Shown piece by piece: positions 46,387-56,327 of a DNA stretch of 64,000 nt. A program made the position numbers and the translations under genes. The first letter of the stretch is position 1; every line of letters begins with the position of its first letter. The notes below the pieces were generated by a model. That model worked only from the letters and a program-made list of their open reading frames with translations, had not been told where the DNA came from and made no database searches. Source of the DNA: Bacillus massiliigorillae (GTDB taxonomy: Bacteria > Bacillota > Bacilli > Bacillales > DSM-1321); contig NZ_HG428748.1 of assembly GCF_000380245.2 (NCBI RefSeq), forward strand, positions 1 through 64,000, in the 5' to 3' direction.

Positions 46387-47643
46387 CTATCTAGGTACAC
46401 TAAATAATACTTGCTTGCTTTTAAATAAACGCTGACCATTCGAATCAACCAAAGGACCAAATTCTAGCTTGAACTTTTTATATATGCCAAATTCATCTTT
46501 TCGCATTAAGAACACATGATATTTCTCACCTTTTGCTCCTGGCTCTATAACATCAGGCTCTCTTGGTTCTACCATTCCTTCTGACATAACTCTTGCACGA
46601 TTATCATCTATTTTTAAGATTGAGATAAGACTTGAAAGACTAATAGGTGACTGTGATTTATTATCAATATTGAATTTCATTGTTAATGCCACAATTCCAC
46701 TATCACCAAAATTTCTAAATCTATCTTTATTCGTTTCTGTTGGAGTAATTTCAGTATATTGCACTCCGTCTAATGTAATACTTGCTTCACCTAATTGCTT
46801 TGTATCATTAATTCCCGATTTTTCAAAAATCATCTTTTTATCAGCTAAATTTCCAGTTGTTAATTGATCTTGATAGAATTTAGCATCAGCAGCTATCGCT
46901 TGTTTCTGTTCATCATTATAAACAAAATCAAAAATGCCTTCTCCAAGTGTGGCACCTTTAAATGTAGTATCTTTAGCTACTCCACCTTCAATAACGTATT
47001 TCGGCTTTACTGTTTGCATCGTTGCAAACTCTTCATTAGAGATATTAAATGTCAAAAGACCCGTTACAGTTTCATTAGCCGCAAATTTACCAATTTCTTT
47101 TTCTGTTTTAGAAGCGATGATATCCTTGTCCGCAAGGAAACTTCTTGTATTACTAGGAATATACGTATATTTATCTGTCATTCTAATATTATGTGTATTG
47201 TTATAATACTTAGGTTCATTTGTACCGTTCGTAATCGTCACTTTAGAAGTTAACACATAACCGTCTGTTTGATTATCAAAGCGCATCGCTACATCTTGAT
47301 CCATATCCGTTACCTTAACTAGTTGATAAGCATCAACAGACACTTTAAAACCGTCAAAATCCTTCACAAACTTCGCATCATTATTAGAGTATAAAACTTC
47401 TACCTTCCCACCGGTTTCTTTTTCAAGATTCGGATTCAATAATTCTGTTGCCTGCTTTGCATCAGAAGAATCTTCTTTTTCAACTGCAGGGTTTGGTTCA
47501 GGCTTTTGTTCCTCAGTAGTCTTTTGTGTTGCCTCTTCCTTTGGCTTTTTTTCATCTGTAGACGTTTTTTCATCATTACCACATGCAGCCAAAACTAACA
47601 TTGCTGATAATGCCATCCCAAGCATTTTCACTCTTTTCATCAT
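46387..47643 (-). CDS. Secreted lipoprotein, DUF5068-like
   Basis: About 418 residues from ATG at 47643 (a second ATG follows at once); an upstream ATG at 47667 lacks a good site. Signal peptide with lipobox LVLAAC, so lipid-anchored at the cysteine near residue 21. A Lys/Glu/Thr-rich linker follows, then two similar beta-rich domains. The family name is from memory. Monocistronic. Function unknown. Confidence 0.72.
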   Translation of the reverse strand: MMKRVKMLGMALSAMLVLAACGNDEKTSTDEKKPKEEATQKTTEEQKPEPNPAVEKEDSSDAKQATELLNPNLEKETGGKVEVLYSNNDAKFVKDFDGFKVSVDAYQLVKVTDMDQDVAMRFDNQTDGYVLTSKVTITNGTNEPKYYNNTHNIRMTDKYTYIPSNTRSFLADKDIIASKTEKEIGKFAANETVTGLLTFNISNEEFATMQTVKPKYVIEGGVAKDTTFKGATLGEGIFDFVYNDEQKQAIAADAKFYQDQLTTGNLADKKMIFEKSGINDTKQLGEASITLDGVQYTEITPTETNKDRFRNFGDSGIVALTMKFNIDNKSQSPISLSSLISILKIDDNRARVMSEGMVEPREPDVIEPGAKGEKYHVFLMRKDEFGIYKKFKLEFGPLVDSNGQRLFKSKQVLFSVPR

Positions 47644-48046
47644 TATCCCATCCTTCATTCCAATCATTACTTATAAAAACAACTGCAATTATGTCAATAT
47701 TTCCTTTAATTATGTATCATTGAATCAAATTCTCGTCAAACACATGTCGAAATTTGTATGAGTATTAAGCATGATTTTACGTTCCACTTTCTAGCCATAC
47801 TCTCGTAAATAGAAATTGGTTTAGGTATAATACACCTCCATTCCAACACAACAATCAGGACTTCCGAAATATGAACATCCCCAAAGAACGTTTTTATCAT
47901 TCGTTTGTACTGTTTTTGTAAAAAAATGAGTGTCTATACTGTTCTACTCGCATTTCATATATAGGTAACGTTACTTCTATTTGTAAACAGGGTATTAACT
48001 TATTGCTTATTCTTTTCATGTAATGAGAAATGAGGAGGGAAAAATC
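47644..48046. other. Divergent intergenic region with palindrome
   Basis: No coding sequence. It must hold the promoters of the lipoprotein (minus) and channel (plus) genes. GTAACGTTAC at 47965-47974 is a perfect 10-bp palindrome about 75 nt upstream of the channel ATG and may be an operator. Confidence 0.4.
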
Positions 48047-48421
48047 ATGATTTCTTTTTTATTAACACTAAAGAAATTTTTATCTGGTTTAGCACACGCA
48101 TTTAAATCTGAGGAGTCAAAGATTTTAACATTTTTAATCGTGATGTTATTAATATCCGGTACATTCTTCTATTCTTCCGTTGAAGGCTTCTCGTACATAG
48201 ATGCTCTCTATCATTCTGTTTTAACTTTAACAACTGTGGGTGATAGTGGATTAATTGTACAAACTACCTTCGGAAAAATCTTTTCTATTGTATATATCTT
48301 CGCTGGAATTGGAATTATGTTTGGGTTTCTTTATAATATTTCAGCTGGAATCTATAAATCTTATCATGAAAAAGATAAGGAAAAAGAATCCGAAGAACCG
48401 AAGAAATCTGCACAAACTTAA
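48047..48421 (+). CDS. NaK-like two-helix cation channel
   Basis: 124 residues from ATG at 48047, behind GAGGAGGG; an ATG-like start at 48023 lacks a site. Two membrane helices (about 26-46 and 78-104) flank a pore loop. The selectivity filter is T63-V64-G65-D66-S67-G68. The B. cereus NaK channel has T63-V64-G65-D66-G67 at the same numbers, and flanking parts (FYSSVEG, YIDALYHSVLTLTTVGD, TTFGKIF) are also NaK-like. It lacks the Y-G of potassium channels, so it is expected to pass Na and K. Hydrophilic Lys/Glu tail. Terminator follows. Confidence 0.88.
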   Translation: MISFLLTLKKFLSGLAHAFKSEESKILTFLIVMLLISGTFFYSSVEGFSYIDALYHSVLTLTTVGDSGLIVQTTFGKIFSIVYIFAGIGIMFGFLYNISAGIYKSYHEKDKEKESEEPKKSAQT

Positions 48422-48452
48422 GAACCACTGCAAGCGCAGTGGTTCTCTTTTA
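48420..48452 (+). terminator. Terminator after the channel gene
   Basis: AGAACCACTGC, loop AAGC, GCAGTGGTTCT, then CTTTT. Confidence 0.85.
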
Positions 48453-48469
48453 TATACTAGTAAATTTAT

Positions 48470-49063
48470 TTATTTATTCGTTTGTTTACTATGACTTCTT
48501 ACTATAAAAATGGATGCAATGATACCACCAATGAGACCATCAATCATATCAAACATCGTATCATCAGGATCTCGGCCTTGTGCTGTAAAATGAAATAATT
48601 TATCACCAGCAAATTCAAGTAGCTCCCATGCGCCTGCTACCGCTAATGCAAACACAATAATATACAAACCAATAAAGAACTTAGGAAGCTGTTTGACAAG
48701 ATTATCTCCTACAATTAACCCCATTAAAATCCAAGCACCATAGCCAATCCAGATACCTGAAGATAAGTGAAGAAAATCATCAAAATGATGAATGCTATAA
48801 AATCCACCAAACGTTCCTAATCCTACAGCAATAAAAATAAAAACATACGTCATTCCTGCAAATAAATCAGGAAATGCATAGCGTGATTTTCGCTGCCAAA
48901 CACCAATAACAATCAAACTAGCAATTGTTAACAAGCCCATGAACGCTTTCGTTCCTCGACCATCAAACAGCATATAGGCACTCCATGCCGTAATGATGAG
49001 AAAGACTGCCCACCAAATTATTCTAACTATATTTTTCACTGTTGTATTTTTTTGGCTTTCCAT
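48470..49063 (-). CDS. Membrane protein, YjdF/DUF2238-like
   Basis: 197 residues from ATG at 49063, behind AAAGGAAA; an earlier start at 49132 lacks a site. Six membrane segments; HHFDDFLHLSSGIW and AWELLEFAGDKLF with a DPDDTMFDMIDGLIGG block are family features. Function unknown. Convergent with the channel gene. Confidence 0.75.
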   Translation of the reverse strand: MESQKNTTVKNIVRIIWWAVFLIITAWSAYMLFDGRGTKAFMGLLTIASLIVIGVWQRKSRYAFPDLFAGMTYVFIFIAVGLGTFGGFYSIHHFDDFLHLSSGIWIGYGAWILMGLIVGDNLVKQLPKFFIGLYIIVFALAVAGAWELLEFAGDKLFHFTAQGRDPDDTMFDMIDGLIGGIIASIFIVRSHSKQTNK

Positions 49064-49422
49064 TTTATTTTCCTTTCTCTTACCTATATTTCTATTGTAT
49101 GAACAGATCATAATCCATATTCTCAAAAACATATAAATTACTATATAAGCAAAATAACATACCAGCAGTATTTCATATACGTGAAAATTTATACAATCCT
49201 CTAAAATACGTCTTCCCCTTTACCACACTTTACATCGGGACTAAACATCTAGAGGATGTAAAAAGTAGATTCATACTATATAGCCCCGACCATGTGTCAC
49301 TTTAATTCCAATCAAAAAAGCTGCAGATTTCAACATGCAAACCTTCTACTAAAAATGATTCACCTATTAATCTAACTATTCAAAGAAGCTATAATAGTAC
49401 TAATACATACGGAGGGTAAATC
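49064..49422. other. Divergent intergenic region before the ROK gene
   Basis: No coding sequence. TATAAT at about 49390-49395, some 30 nt before the ROK start, is a good -10 hexamer for that gene. Nothing else stands out. Confidence 0.45.
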
Positions 49423-50676
49423 ATGTTAAAAAAATTCACTGGCAATCTATCTCAAAAAGAGAAAAGCTTGAAAGAATTATATAAATTAATTTTTGAAAAT
49501 GGTTCAGTCTCTAAAGGGGATTTAATCAAACTAACTGGAATGAGACAAACAACTTGTACGCGGTTAATTGATGAATTACTCGTTTCAGGACTAATCAAGG
49601 AATGCGGCTACGGTGAATCTAGCGGTGGGCGTAAACCACTAATGTACGAAATCAATAAAAATATTAACTACGTTATTGGAATAGATATATCAAGAACATA
49701 CACAAAAATTTTATTAATGGATTTAAGTTTTAGCATTATTGCTCAAGCAAAATTCAAAATGAATGAAACGACTACACCAGATGTTACAATTGATCTTATC
49801 ATCTCCCATATAAATAAGATGATGAAATTGTATCAATTAACTAAAGATGATATTTTAGGTATCGGAATCGGAACAATAGGCCCTCTTAATCGTGAAAAAG
49901 GGATTATTATTAACCCGAATAACTTCCCCTCGGATGGATGGGAAAATATTAAAATTTGCGAACGCTTAAATGATGTACTTCAACTACATACAATTCTGGA
50001 ATATGGAGCCAATACTGCCCTTCTTGCAGAATATAGTCAAGAACCTTTTAATCAATTTCGCAATGTTATTCATGTCATTAAAGGTACTGGAACACGCACT
50101 GGTATCATTATGGATGGTAGATTAGTTTTAGGAACGGACAAACTGAGCAGTCTGGGACAAGGTCATATGATTGTTGATTTATATGGAAGAAAATGCAGTT
50201 GTGGAAGTAATGGATGTATAAACGCCTATTCCTCTATATCAGCTATGAAAAATGATATTATCGACGCCATCCAACAAGGTGCGCCATCACTTATCACAAA
50301 TAAAGTATCAAATATAGAAGATATTGATTTCAATGATATTTGCCAAGCTGTTAACGATGGTGATCCTCTCTCAACACGTATTGTTCAAAATGCTGCTTAT
50401 TATACAGGTGTTGGACTTGCAAATTTAGCACAAGTCCTATTCCCAGATCTTATTATATTAAGTGGTCCTACTTATACTAATATGGAATTGTTTTATGATG
50501 TAGTAACTTCAACTGCTTCAAAACGTTGTGAAAAAATGTATAGTAATCAAAGAATCATTTTTAGTAGAGGACAGCTTGGAGAAAATGCCACGGCAATTGG
50601 TGCTGGTCGAATAGTGTTGGAGCATTTTTTAGCAGATTCAGCAAGTAACGGAACACTAAATAAACTGTATATTTAA
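49423..50676 (+). CDS. ROK-family transcriptional regulator
   Basis: 417 residues. N-terminal winged HTH (about 15-75: SVSKGDLIKLTGMRQTTCTRLIDELL) followed by a ROK domain with the zinc motif CSCGSNGC near residue 262. The HTH marks it as a NagC/XylR-type repressor rather than a sugar kinase. Ligand is likely a sugar or sugar phosphate. It faces away from the small membrane protein gene; the nearby MFS carrier of organic acids is a possible target. Terminator follows. Confidence 0.85.
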   Translation: MLKKFTGNLSQKEKSLKELYKLIFENGSVSKGDLIKLTGMRQTTCTRLIDELLVSGLIKECGYGESSGGRKPLMYEINKNINYVIGIDISRTYTKILLMDLSFSIIAQAKFKMNETTTPDVTIDLIISHINKMMKLYQLTKDDILGIGIGTIGPLNREKGIIINPNNFPSDGWENIKICERLNDVLQLHTILEYGANTALLAEYSQEPFNQFRNVIHVIKGTGTRTGIIMDGRLVLGTDKLSSLGQGHMIVDLYGRKCSCGSNGCINAYSSISAMKNDIIDAIQQGAPSLITNKVSNIEDIDFNDICQAVNDGDPLSTRIVQNAAYYTGVGLANLAQVLFPDLIILSGPTYTNMELFYDVVTSTASKRCEKMYSNQRIIFSRGQLGENATAIGAGRIVLEHFLADSASNGTLNKLYI

Positions 50677-50677
50677 C

Positions 50678-50710
50678 AAAGAAGGAAGCACAAAAAGCTT
50701 CCTTCTTTAA
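50678..50710 (+). terminator. Terminator after the ROK gene
   Basis: AAAGAAGGAAGC pairs with GCTTCCTTCTTT around a 7-nt loop. Confidence 0.75.
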
Positions 50711-50891
50711 CATATCAATCCCTTTTATTCAGGTAAATCAATATTTAAACTATTAACTTTTCTTTTGAATCCACTCGTTTTAATAGTTAAGAAGATAAAA
50801 CCATATTCCAAAAAGTAAACTGAAATCTATGTTTTTGTTAGATTATGGGATTATACAATACGCCAAACAAATGATTATTATATTCTTGAAG

Positions 50892-52175
50892 TTATTGTTT
50901 TTGAGATGATAATTTTTTAATTGAAGGTTGTTTTATAATAAGATGATTTTCTTTCACGGATGTTCGATCAGGGTTTGTAAAGATGATAAAGAGCAAGCTA
51001 AAAACGAATACAACAGAAGCACCTACAGTAATCGAATAATTGAATCCTAACGTTGTATTGCCATTTGCTAATTGCACTACCCAACCTGTGACAAGCGGTC
51101 CAATAATTCCTGCTAAATTGGCTAATCCAATTAACGTACCAGAAGCTAATCCTGGTCTTTCAGGAAGTAATTGATTCGCAATTTGTGGGGCAATAGAAAA
51201 TACTGTATTAACAAGCATGACCCCAAACGCTAATGCAATGACAGCTCCAACGATTGAGTGAACAACTGTAGTGAGATATAAAGCAATGGAAGCTAAAATT
51301 AAAGCATACCCTGCTACAAAAACTCTAGACTTTCTATGACTTTTCGTTTTTCTTAGTACATAATCAGATAACATTGCTGCCAATACGGAACCAACAGAAG
51401 TAAAAATCCCTATTCCAGCAACCGTATATCCCATATACGTTGGAGATAAATGAATGATTTCCGTTAAATAAATAGGCATCCAAACAAAAGACCAGCTTAA
51501 AATCCAAAATGCTGAGAAAAAAGCTAAGATTGTAAAAATGAAATCTTTCTTCATCAATCGTTTGATTAGTACAGACCACTTTATTTTCGGTAACTCGTTC
51601 TTAGATACTTCGCTTATTTTTTGTTTTTTAGGCTGTTCTTTACCGAATATAGTCCACAAAATAACCCAAATTAGGCTTAACGTTCCTAAGAAACCAAATG
51701 CAATTCTCCAGCTATAAGTATGAACAATCAGAATCAGAAGAGGAGCTATTACTTTCGCCCCCATACTTCCACAGTTAGCTAAAGACAATGCAAATGCCCT
51801 GCGCTCAGGAGGAAACCATTTACTAATTTGGTTTACCGCTGTGGCAAGATAAGGACCTTCAAAAGCTCCAAGTATAACCCTTGTTATAACAAGAAGTGTT
51901 AATCCTTGAATGGCAAATGCACTGAACTGAGCAACAGTCCATGCAATAGCCATAACGATAAGCAATTTCTTCGTACCGAATTTATCAATCAACGCAGCAC
52001 CAAAGATTCCTCCTATTGAAAATAACCAATAAAACGAACTTCCAACTAATCCCCACTCCGCATATGTCAGATTTAAATCTGACATAATCGGAACTGCCGC
52101 ATAACCAACAATCGCTTTATCTGCATAATTGATGATATAAATAAAGAATAAAAACAGCACAATCACCCAACGCAT
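50892..52175 (-). CDS. MFS transporter, anion/cation symporter type
   Basis: 427 residues from ATG at 52175 behind AGGAGG; a TTG at 52178 is adjacent. Twelve predicted membrane segments; opening INYADKAIVGYAAVPIM and GAALIDKFGTKKLL resemble the ACS family that takes up sugar acids such as galactonate or glucarate. Substrate cannot be read from the sequence. Between the ROK regulator and a hydrolase gene. Confidence 0.82.
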   Translation of the reverse strand: MRWVIVLFLFFIYIINYADKAIVGYAAVPIMSDLNLTYAEWGLVGSSFYWLFSIGGIFGAALIDKFGTKKLLIVMAIAWTVAQFSAFAIQGLTLLVITRVILGAFEGPYLATAVNQISKWFPPERRAFALSLANCGSMGAKVIAPLLILIVHTYSWRIAFGFLGTLSLIWVILWTIFGKEQPKKQKISEVSKNELPKIKWSVLIKRLMKKDFIFTILAFFSAFWILSWSFVWMPIYLTEIIHLSPTYMGYTVAGIGIFTSVGSVLAAMLSDYVLRKTKSHRKSRVFVAGYALILASIALYLTTVVHSIVGAVIALAFGVMLVNTVFSIAPQIANQLLPERPGLASGTLIGLANLAGIIGPLVTGWVVQLANGNTTLGFNYSITVGASVVFVFSLLFIIFTNPDRTSVKENHLIIKQPSIKKLSSQKQ

Positions 52176-52309
52176 CAAATTCCTCCTTTTACAAAAGTGA
52201 TTTTCTCAATCAAATTACCAACGATTTCTAAATAACGATTTAAACATGTTAAGTACTTCTAAGGATGAATATGTTTCTTTTCCGTTGGGCTAATAATAGT
52301 AATCTTTTA

Positions 52310-53143
52310 TTATACCTGTACTGTCTCTAAATCCTTCCCTACGTACAATTTACCTTGGAATTTTGCTGACGCTTCACGATATGTTTTTTCTTCATCAATA
52401 CCGGGTAAAAAATGCGTTAATATCAGTTTTTCTACATTTGCTTCTTGCGCAATTGTAGCAGCCTGAGAAGGAGTACAGTGCTCTTTTTGCAGTTCATTCC
52501 ATATTTTGATTAATTCAGGGTCAGTGGCATTTTCATATATTTCATTTGAAGTTAAACTCGCATCAAGCACCAAAATATCGGCATTCTCTGCTAATTTAAT
52601 AATCTCCTTAGTTGGTGCAGTATCTCCAGAAAATACAACACTCTTATCTCCAATTTGGAATCGGTAAGCATATGTTTGTACATTGTGTATCATTTCAGCA
52701 GCCGTAATCTCTACATCTAATCCACAATTTTCAACAGTTCCTGGTTGTTCAATCTCAATAATCTTCACATCCAATACACCGTTTCCTGGTCTGCCCAATG
52801 ACATTCTGTAAGCGATATCATCTTTAAACAAATCTAACAGAGTGTCATGAAAATGCTTCATTCCTTTAGGACCAACTACCGTTAGTTCCCTTCTTCCTAA
52901 TCCCCAACCACCTAACAAGAAGTTTCCATAGCCAAACAAATGATCAGAGTGTAAGTGCGTCATAAATAAATAATTAATCTTACTAGGACAAATTCCCGCT
53001 TTCATTAATTGATATGTAACACCTTCACCACTATCAACCAGCACATGCGTTCCATCAACTGTTAATAGCTGTGACGGACCTTTACGCTCCAAATCTGGTC
53101 TAGGACTTCCTGTCCCAAGCATTGTTACTTCAATTTGTTCCAT
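52310..53143 (-). CDS. Metallo-beta-lactamase-fold hydrolase (RNase Z-like)
   Basis: 277 residues from ATG at 53143 behind GGAGGGG; a start at 53158 overlaps that site. Opening MLGTGSPRPDLERKGPSQLL, metal motif THLHSDHL (H-x-H-x-D-H), SGDTAPT and LTHFLPG are typical of tRNase Z and arylsulfatase-like members. Two metal ions are expected. It is separated by 134 nt from the MFS gene downstream; the pair may handle one imported ester or sulfate. True tRNase Z is less likely from context. Confidence 0.78.
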   Translation of the reverse strand: MEQIEVTMLGTGSPRPDLERKGPSQLLTVDGTHVLVDSGEGVTYQLMKAGICPSKINYLFMTHLHSDHLFGYGNFLLGGWGLGRRELTVVGPKGMKHFHDTLLDLFKDDIAYRMSLGRPGNGVLDVKIIEIEQPGTVENCGLDVEITAAEMIHNVQTYAYRFQIGDKSVVFSGDTAPTKEIIKLAENADILVLDASLTSNEIYENATDPELIKIWNELQKEHCTPSQAATIAQEANVEKLILTHFLPGIDEEKTYREASAKFQGKLYVGKDLETVQV

Positions 53144-53394
53144 GTTATACCCCTCCAATAATCTTTTTAAATTTAATCACCGTGCTCACCTTGTCAATTT
53201 CCATTTTAAGTTAAGGTAATTTTATACATTTTAACCATTTTAGTCAAAAGTTTTTTTGTATTTTTTGAGTTAAATAATTTTACCCAATAAAATATCGGAT
53301 ATCGTACTTACAAAACTGAACCACCATAAAACTAATATCCAAAAAAGTTAAAAGTAGACGTATTCTAGATCAAATACGAAACCCATGCCAAACA
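53144..53394. other. Gene-free stretch before the hydrolase gene
   Basis: AT-rich; contains the minus-strand promoter region of the hydrolase. No coding sequence and no other clear signal. Confidence 0.45.
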
Positions 53395-53430
53395 AAAAGA
53401 GCTAACAACCTACTGGTTGTTAGCTCTTTA
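53395..53430 (-). terminator. Terminator of the gabT-gabD operon
   Basis: AAAGAGCTAACAACC pairs with GGTTGTTAGCTCTTT around 4 nt; T-run on the minus strand. Confidence 0.85.
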
Positions 53431-53471
53431 ACATTCTATATACTTCTTATTAAAGGGGTGTAAATAAGAAT

Positions 53472-54875
53472 TTATAAGTTTCCAATGGATAAATATTTTG
53501 TTTCTAAGTAAGGCTCAATGCCTTCAAGACCACCTTCACGTCCAATTCCGCTTTCTTTCATACCACCAAATGGTACATGAGCACCTGAAGGAGCACCATC
53601 GTTCCATCCGACAATACCAAATTGTAAATGTTCATGTAAGTACGTACCTGTTTTATAATCGTTTGTGAAGAAGTAAGCAGCAAGTCCATATGGAGTGCTA
53701 TTTGCAATTTCTACCGCATCTTCGATTTCTTTAAAACTGATAAGCGGAGCTACAGGTCCAAACGTTTCTTCCTGCATAATCTTCATATCTTCATTAACAT
53801 TTTTTAAAACCGTAGGATAAACGAAGAAATAACCTTTTTCTTTATTCGCATCATATTCATTTCCAACTAGAACTTCTGCACCTTTATCAACGGCATCTTG
53901 AATTTGCTCAACAATCTTTGTATATCCTTTTTCATTAATGACTGGTCCGATTTGCGTGTCCTTTTCAAGCCCATTACCAACTTTTAATTTCATAACTTCT
54001 GCCGCCAATTTAGCGGAGAACTCTTCGATTACATTTTCATGCACAATGATACGATTTGCACACACACAAGTTTGTCCAGCATTTCGAAACTTCGATATAA
54101 TTGTTTGATTGACAACCACATCCAAATCAGCATCTTCTGCAATAATAAGTGGAGCATGACCACCTAATTCCATCGTGACATGTTTTACAGTATCAGCACT
54201 ATTTTTGATTAATGCCTTTCCGACAGGAGTAGAACCTGTAAACGTGATTTTCCGTACAAATTCACTACTTGTGAACAACTCTCCTACCTCTTTTCCATCA
54301 CCAATAACATATTGAATTGCATCTTTCGGAATCCCAACTTCATGTGCAAGTTCAACTAATTTAATAGTCGTTAATGGTGTATCTTCCGCAGGCTTCACAA
54401 TGAATGTACATCCAGCAGCTAAAGCAGGTGCAGCTTTTCTTGTCATCATTGCCGCTGGAAAATTCCATGGTGTAATCGCAGCTACTAATCCAATTGGTTC
54501 TCTACTTACGATAATTCGTTTTGTTTCAGTAGCAGCTGGAATTGTACGTCCATAAATCCGTTTTGCTTCTTCCGCATACCAGTCAATATAGCTCGTTGCA
54601 TAATCAACTTCACCCAAGGACTCACTAAGAGGTTTTCCGTTTTCTAGCGTCATCACTTCTGCGATTTCTTCTTTTTGTTCCTGGATTTTATCAGACCATT
54701 TTCTTAATAATCTTGAACGTTCATGAGCGTTCACTTTAGACCATTTCTTAAAGCTATCATGGCCATTCTCCAACGCTTGTTGTATTTCATCCAAAGTGTT
54801 AACTCTTACTTCTGAGATTAATTTGCCTGTGGCTGGGTTGTTTACTTTAAAATAGTTTGTCATTTCCGGGCACAC
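53472..54875 (-). CDS. gabD: Succinate-semialdehyde dehydrogenase
   Basis: 467 residues. Catalytic cysteine in [10 protein letters not shown], glutamate in [11 protein letters not shown]-binding [10 protein letters not shown], and ETFGPVAPL. Oxidises succinate semialdehyde to succinate. It follows gabT by 24 nt in one operon, completing the GABA shunt entry into the citric acid cycle. Start ATG region is MCPEMTNYF; an inner ATG at codon 5 is an alternative. Confidence 0.93.
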   Translation of the reverse strand: MCPEMTNYFKVNNPATGKLISEVRVNTLDEIQQALENGHDSFKKWSKVNAHERSRLLRKWSDKIQEQKEEIAEVMTLENGKPLSESLGEVDYATSYIDWYAEEAKRIYGRTIPAATETKRIIVSREPIGLVAAITPWNFPAAMMTRKAAPALAAGCTFIVKPAEDTPLTTIKLVELAHEVGIPKDAIQYVIGDGKEVGELFTSSEFVRKITFTGSTPVGKALIKNSADTVKHVTMELGGHAPLIIAEDADLDVVVNQTIISKFRNAGQTCVCANRIIVHENVIEEFSAKLAAEVMKLKVGNGLEKDTQIGPVINEKGYTKIVEQIQDAVDKGAEVLVGNEYDANKEKGYFFVYPTVLKNVNEDMKIMQEETFGPVAPLISFKEIEDAVEIANSTPYGLAAYFFTNDYKTGTYLHEHLQFGIVGWNDGAPSGAHVPFGGMKESGIGREGGLEGIEPYLETKYLSIGNL

Positions 54876-54899
54876 CTCAATTCTGATTTCATTTACACT

Positions 54900-56201
54900 T
54901 TATTGAAATGATTTTTCTAAAATAGCAAATCCTTTTTCTAATTCTTCATCAGTGATTACTAATGGTGCTAAGAAACGAATAACATTACCTTTTAAACCAG
55001 CAGAAAGAAGCAGTAGGCCGTTATCATTTGCATATGTCACAATTTCAGATGTTTTAGCCTTATTCGGTTTTTTACTTAAACGATCTTCAACAATTTCTAC
55101 TGCAACCATAGAACCTAAGCGGCGAATCTCTCCAACATAGTCATACTTTTCAGCAAGCTCTTGCAATTTTGCTTCTATTTTCTGTCCAATAACTTCAGAT
55201 TTTCCAACTAGCTTTTCTTCTTCCATAATATCAATAACAGCTAATGCAGCTGCACAAGCAACTGGACTTCCTGAATAAGTTCCACCTAATTCACCAGGTC
55301 CTGCTTCATTTAAGATTTCAGTTTTACCAACAACACCGCTCAATGGTAAACCAGCTGCTAAAGATTTTGAAACCGTCATTAAATCAGGTGTAACATCAAA
55401 ATGTTCAATCGCAAATAATTTTCCTGTACGACCAAATCCAGTTTGAATTTCATCTGCTACAAACACAATTCCGTTTTCTGTACAGAATTCTCTAACCGCT
55501 TGAACAAATTTTTTCGGAGGAATAATAAATCCACCTTCGCCTTGAACAGGCTCCATAACGATACAAGCAACTGATTCAGGAGCTACTGTAGCAATGAAGA
55601 AGTCTTTGAACTCTTCAATTTTCATGTCAATATACGCTTCATCAGTCATTTCACTTGGTTTTTGATATACATAAGGGAAAGGTGCTTGATAAATTTCTGG
55701 AGCAAATGGTCCAAATCCGAATTTATATGGTTTAACCTTGCTTGTCATTCCCATCGTTAAATTTGTTCTTCCATGATAACCACGAACGAATGAAACAACA
55801 GCTTGACGACCAGTATAACGACGAGAAATTTTTATCGCATTTTCAACTGCTTCAGCACCTGAATTAAAGAAGATTGCTTGTTTTTCAAAATCACCAGGTG
55901 TTATTTGGCATAATTTTTCAGCAAGAGTAATGTAGCCTTCGTACATCATTACATTGAAACCAGGGTGTAAAAATCTTTCCACTTGTTCTTTTACAGCTGC
56001 CGTTACTTTAGGATGGCTATGACCCACGTTTAATGTTCCAATCGCCCCTGCAAAATCGATCCAATCGTTACCATCGATATCAGTAATTGTTGCTCCTGAA
56101 GCCTTATGGGCAATATTTAAGTTCCCGTTACTTACACCTTTAGGAACATATTTTACTCTTTTTTCTTGTAACTCTTTAGTAGATAAAAATGATGTTGTCA
56201 T
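54900..56201 (-). CDS. gabT: 4-aminobutyrate aminotransferase
   Basis: 433 residues, class III aminotransferase. PLP lysine in SKSLAAGLPLSG, aspartate in VADEIQTGFGRTG, and FFNSGAEAVENAIK. Transfers the amino group of GABA to 2-oxoglutarate, giving succinate semialdehyde for gabD. First gene of the operon, divergent from gabR across a 126-nt region with GTACCA motifs. Confidence 0.93.
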   Translation of the reverse strand: MTTSFLSTKELQEKRVKYVPKGVSNGNLNIAHKASGATITDIDGNDWIDFAGAIGTLNVGHSHPKVTAAVKEQVERFLHPGFNVMMYEGYITLAEKLCQITPGDFEKQAIFFNSGAEAVENAIKISRRYTGRQAVVSFVRGYHGRTNLTMGMTSKVKPYKFGFGPFAPEIYQAPFPYVYQKPSEMTDEAYIDMKIEEFKDFFIATVAPESVACIVMEPVQGEGGFIIPPKKFVQAVREFCTENGIVFVADEIQTGFGRTGKLFAIEHFDVTPDLMTVSKSLAAGLPLSGVVGKTEILNEAGPGELGGTYSGSPVACAAALAVIDIMEEEKLVGKSEVIGQKIEAKLQELAEKYDYVGEIRRLGSMVAVEIVEDRLSKKPNKAKTSEIVTYANDNGLLLLSAGLKGNVIRFLAPLVITDEELEKGFAILEKSFQ

Positions 56202-56266
56202 TGTTATTCCCCCACACTGTTTTATTATTAGAATAATAAGAATTTAATGATATTTTTACATCATTT

Positions 56267-56309
56267 TGGTACAATGAAAAGTACCAAAGAGAAGAAATTA
56301 AAGGTACCA
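56267..56309. promoter_or_regulatory. GabR-type operator motifs
   Basis: TGGTAC (56267-56272) and GTACCA (56281-56286) form an inverted repeat; GTACCA recurs at 56304-56309, 23 nt after the previous one. Direct repeats of (A)TACCA near the divergent promoters are the known GabR arrangement in B. subtilis. Confidence 0.65.
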
Positions 56310-56327
56310 GAGATTTGAGGGATAAAC

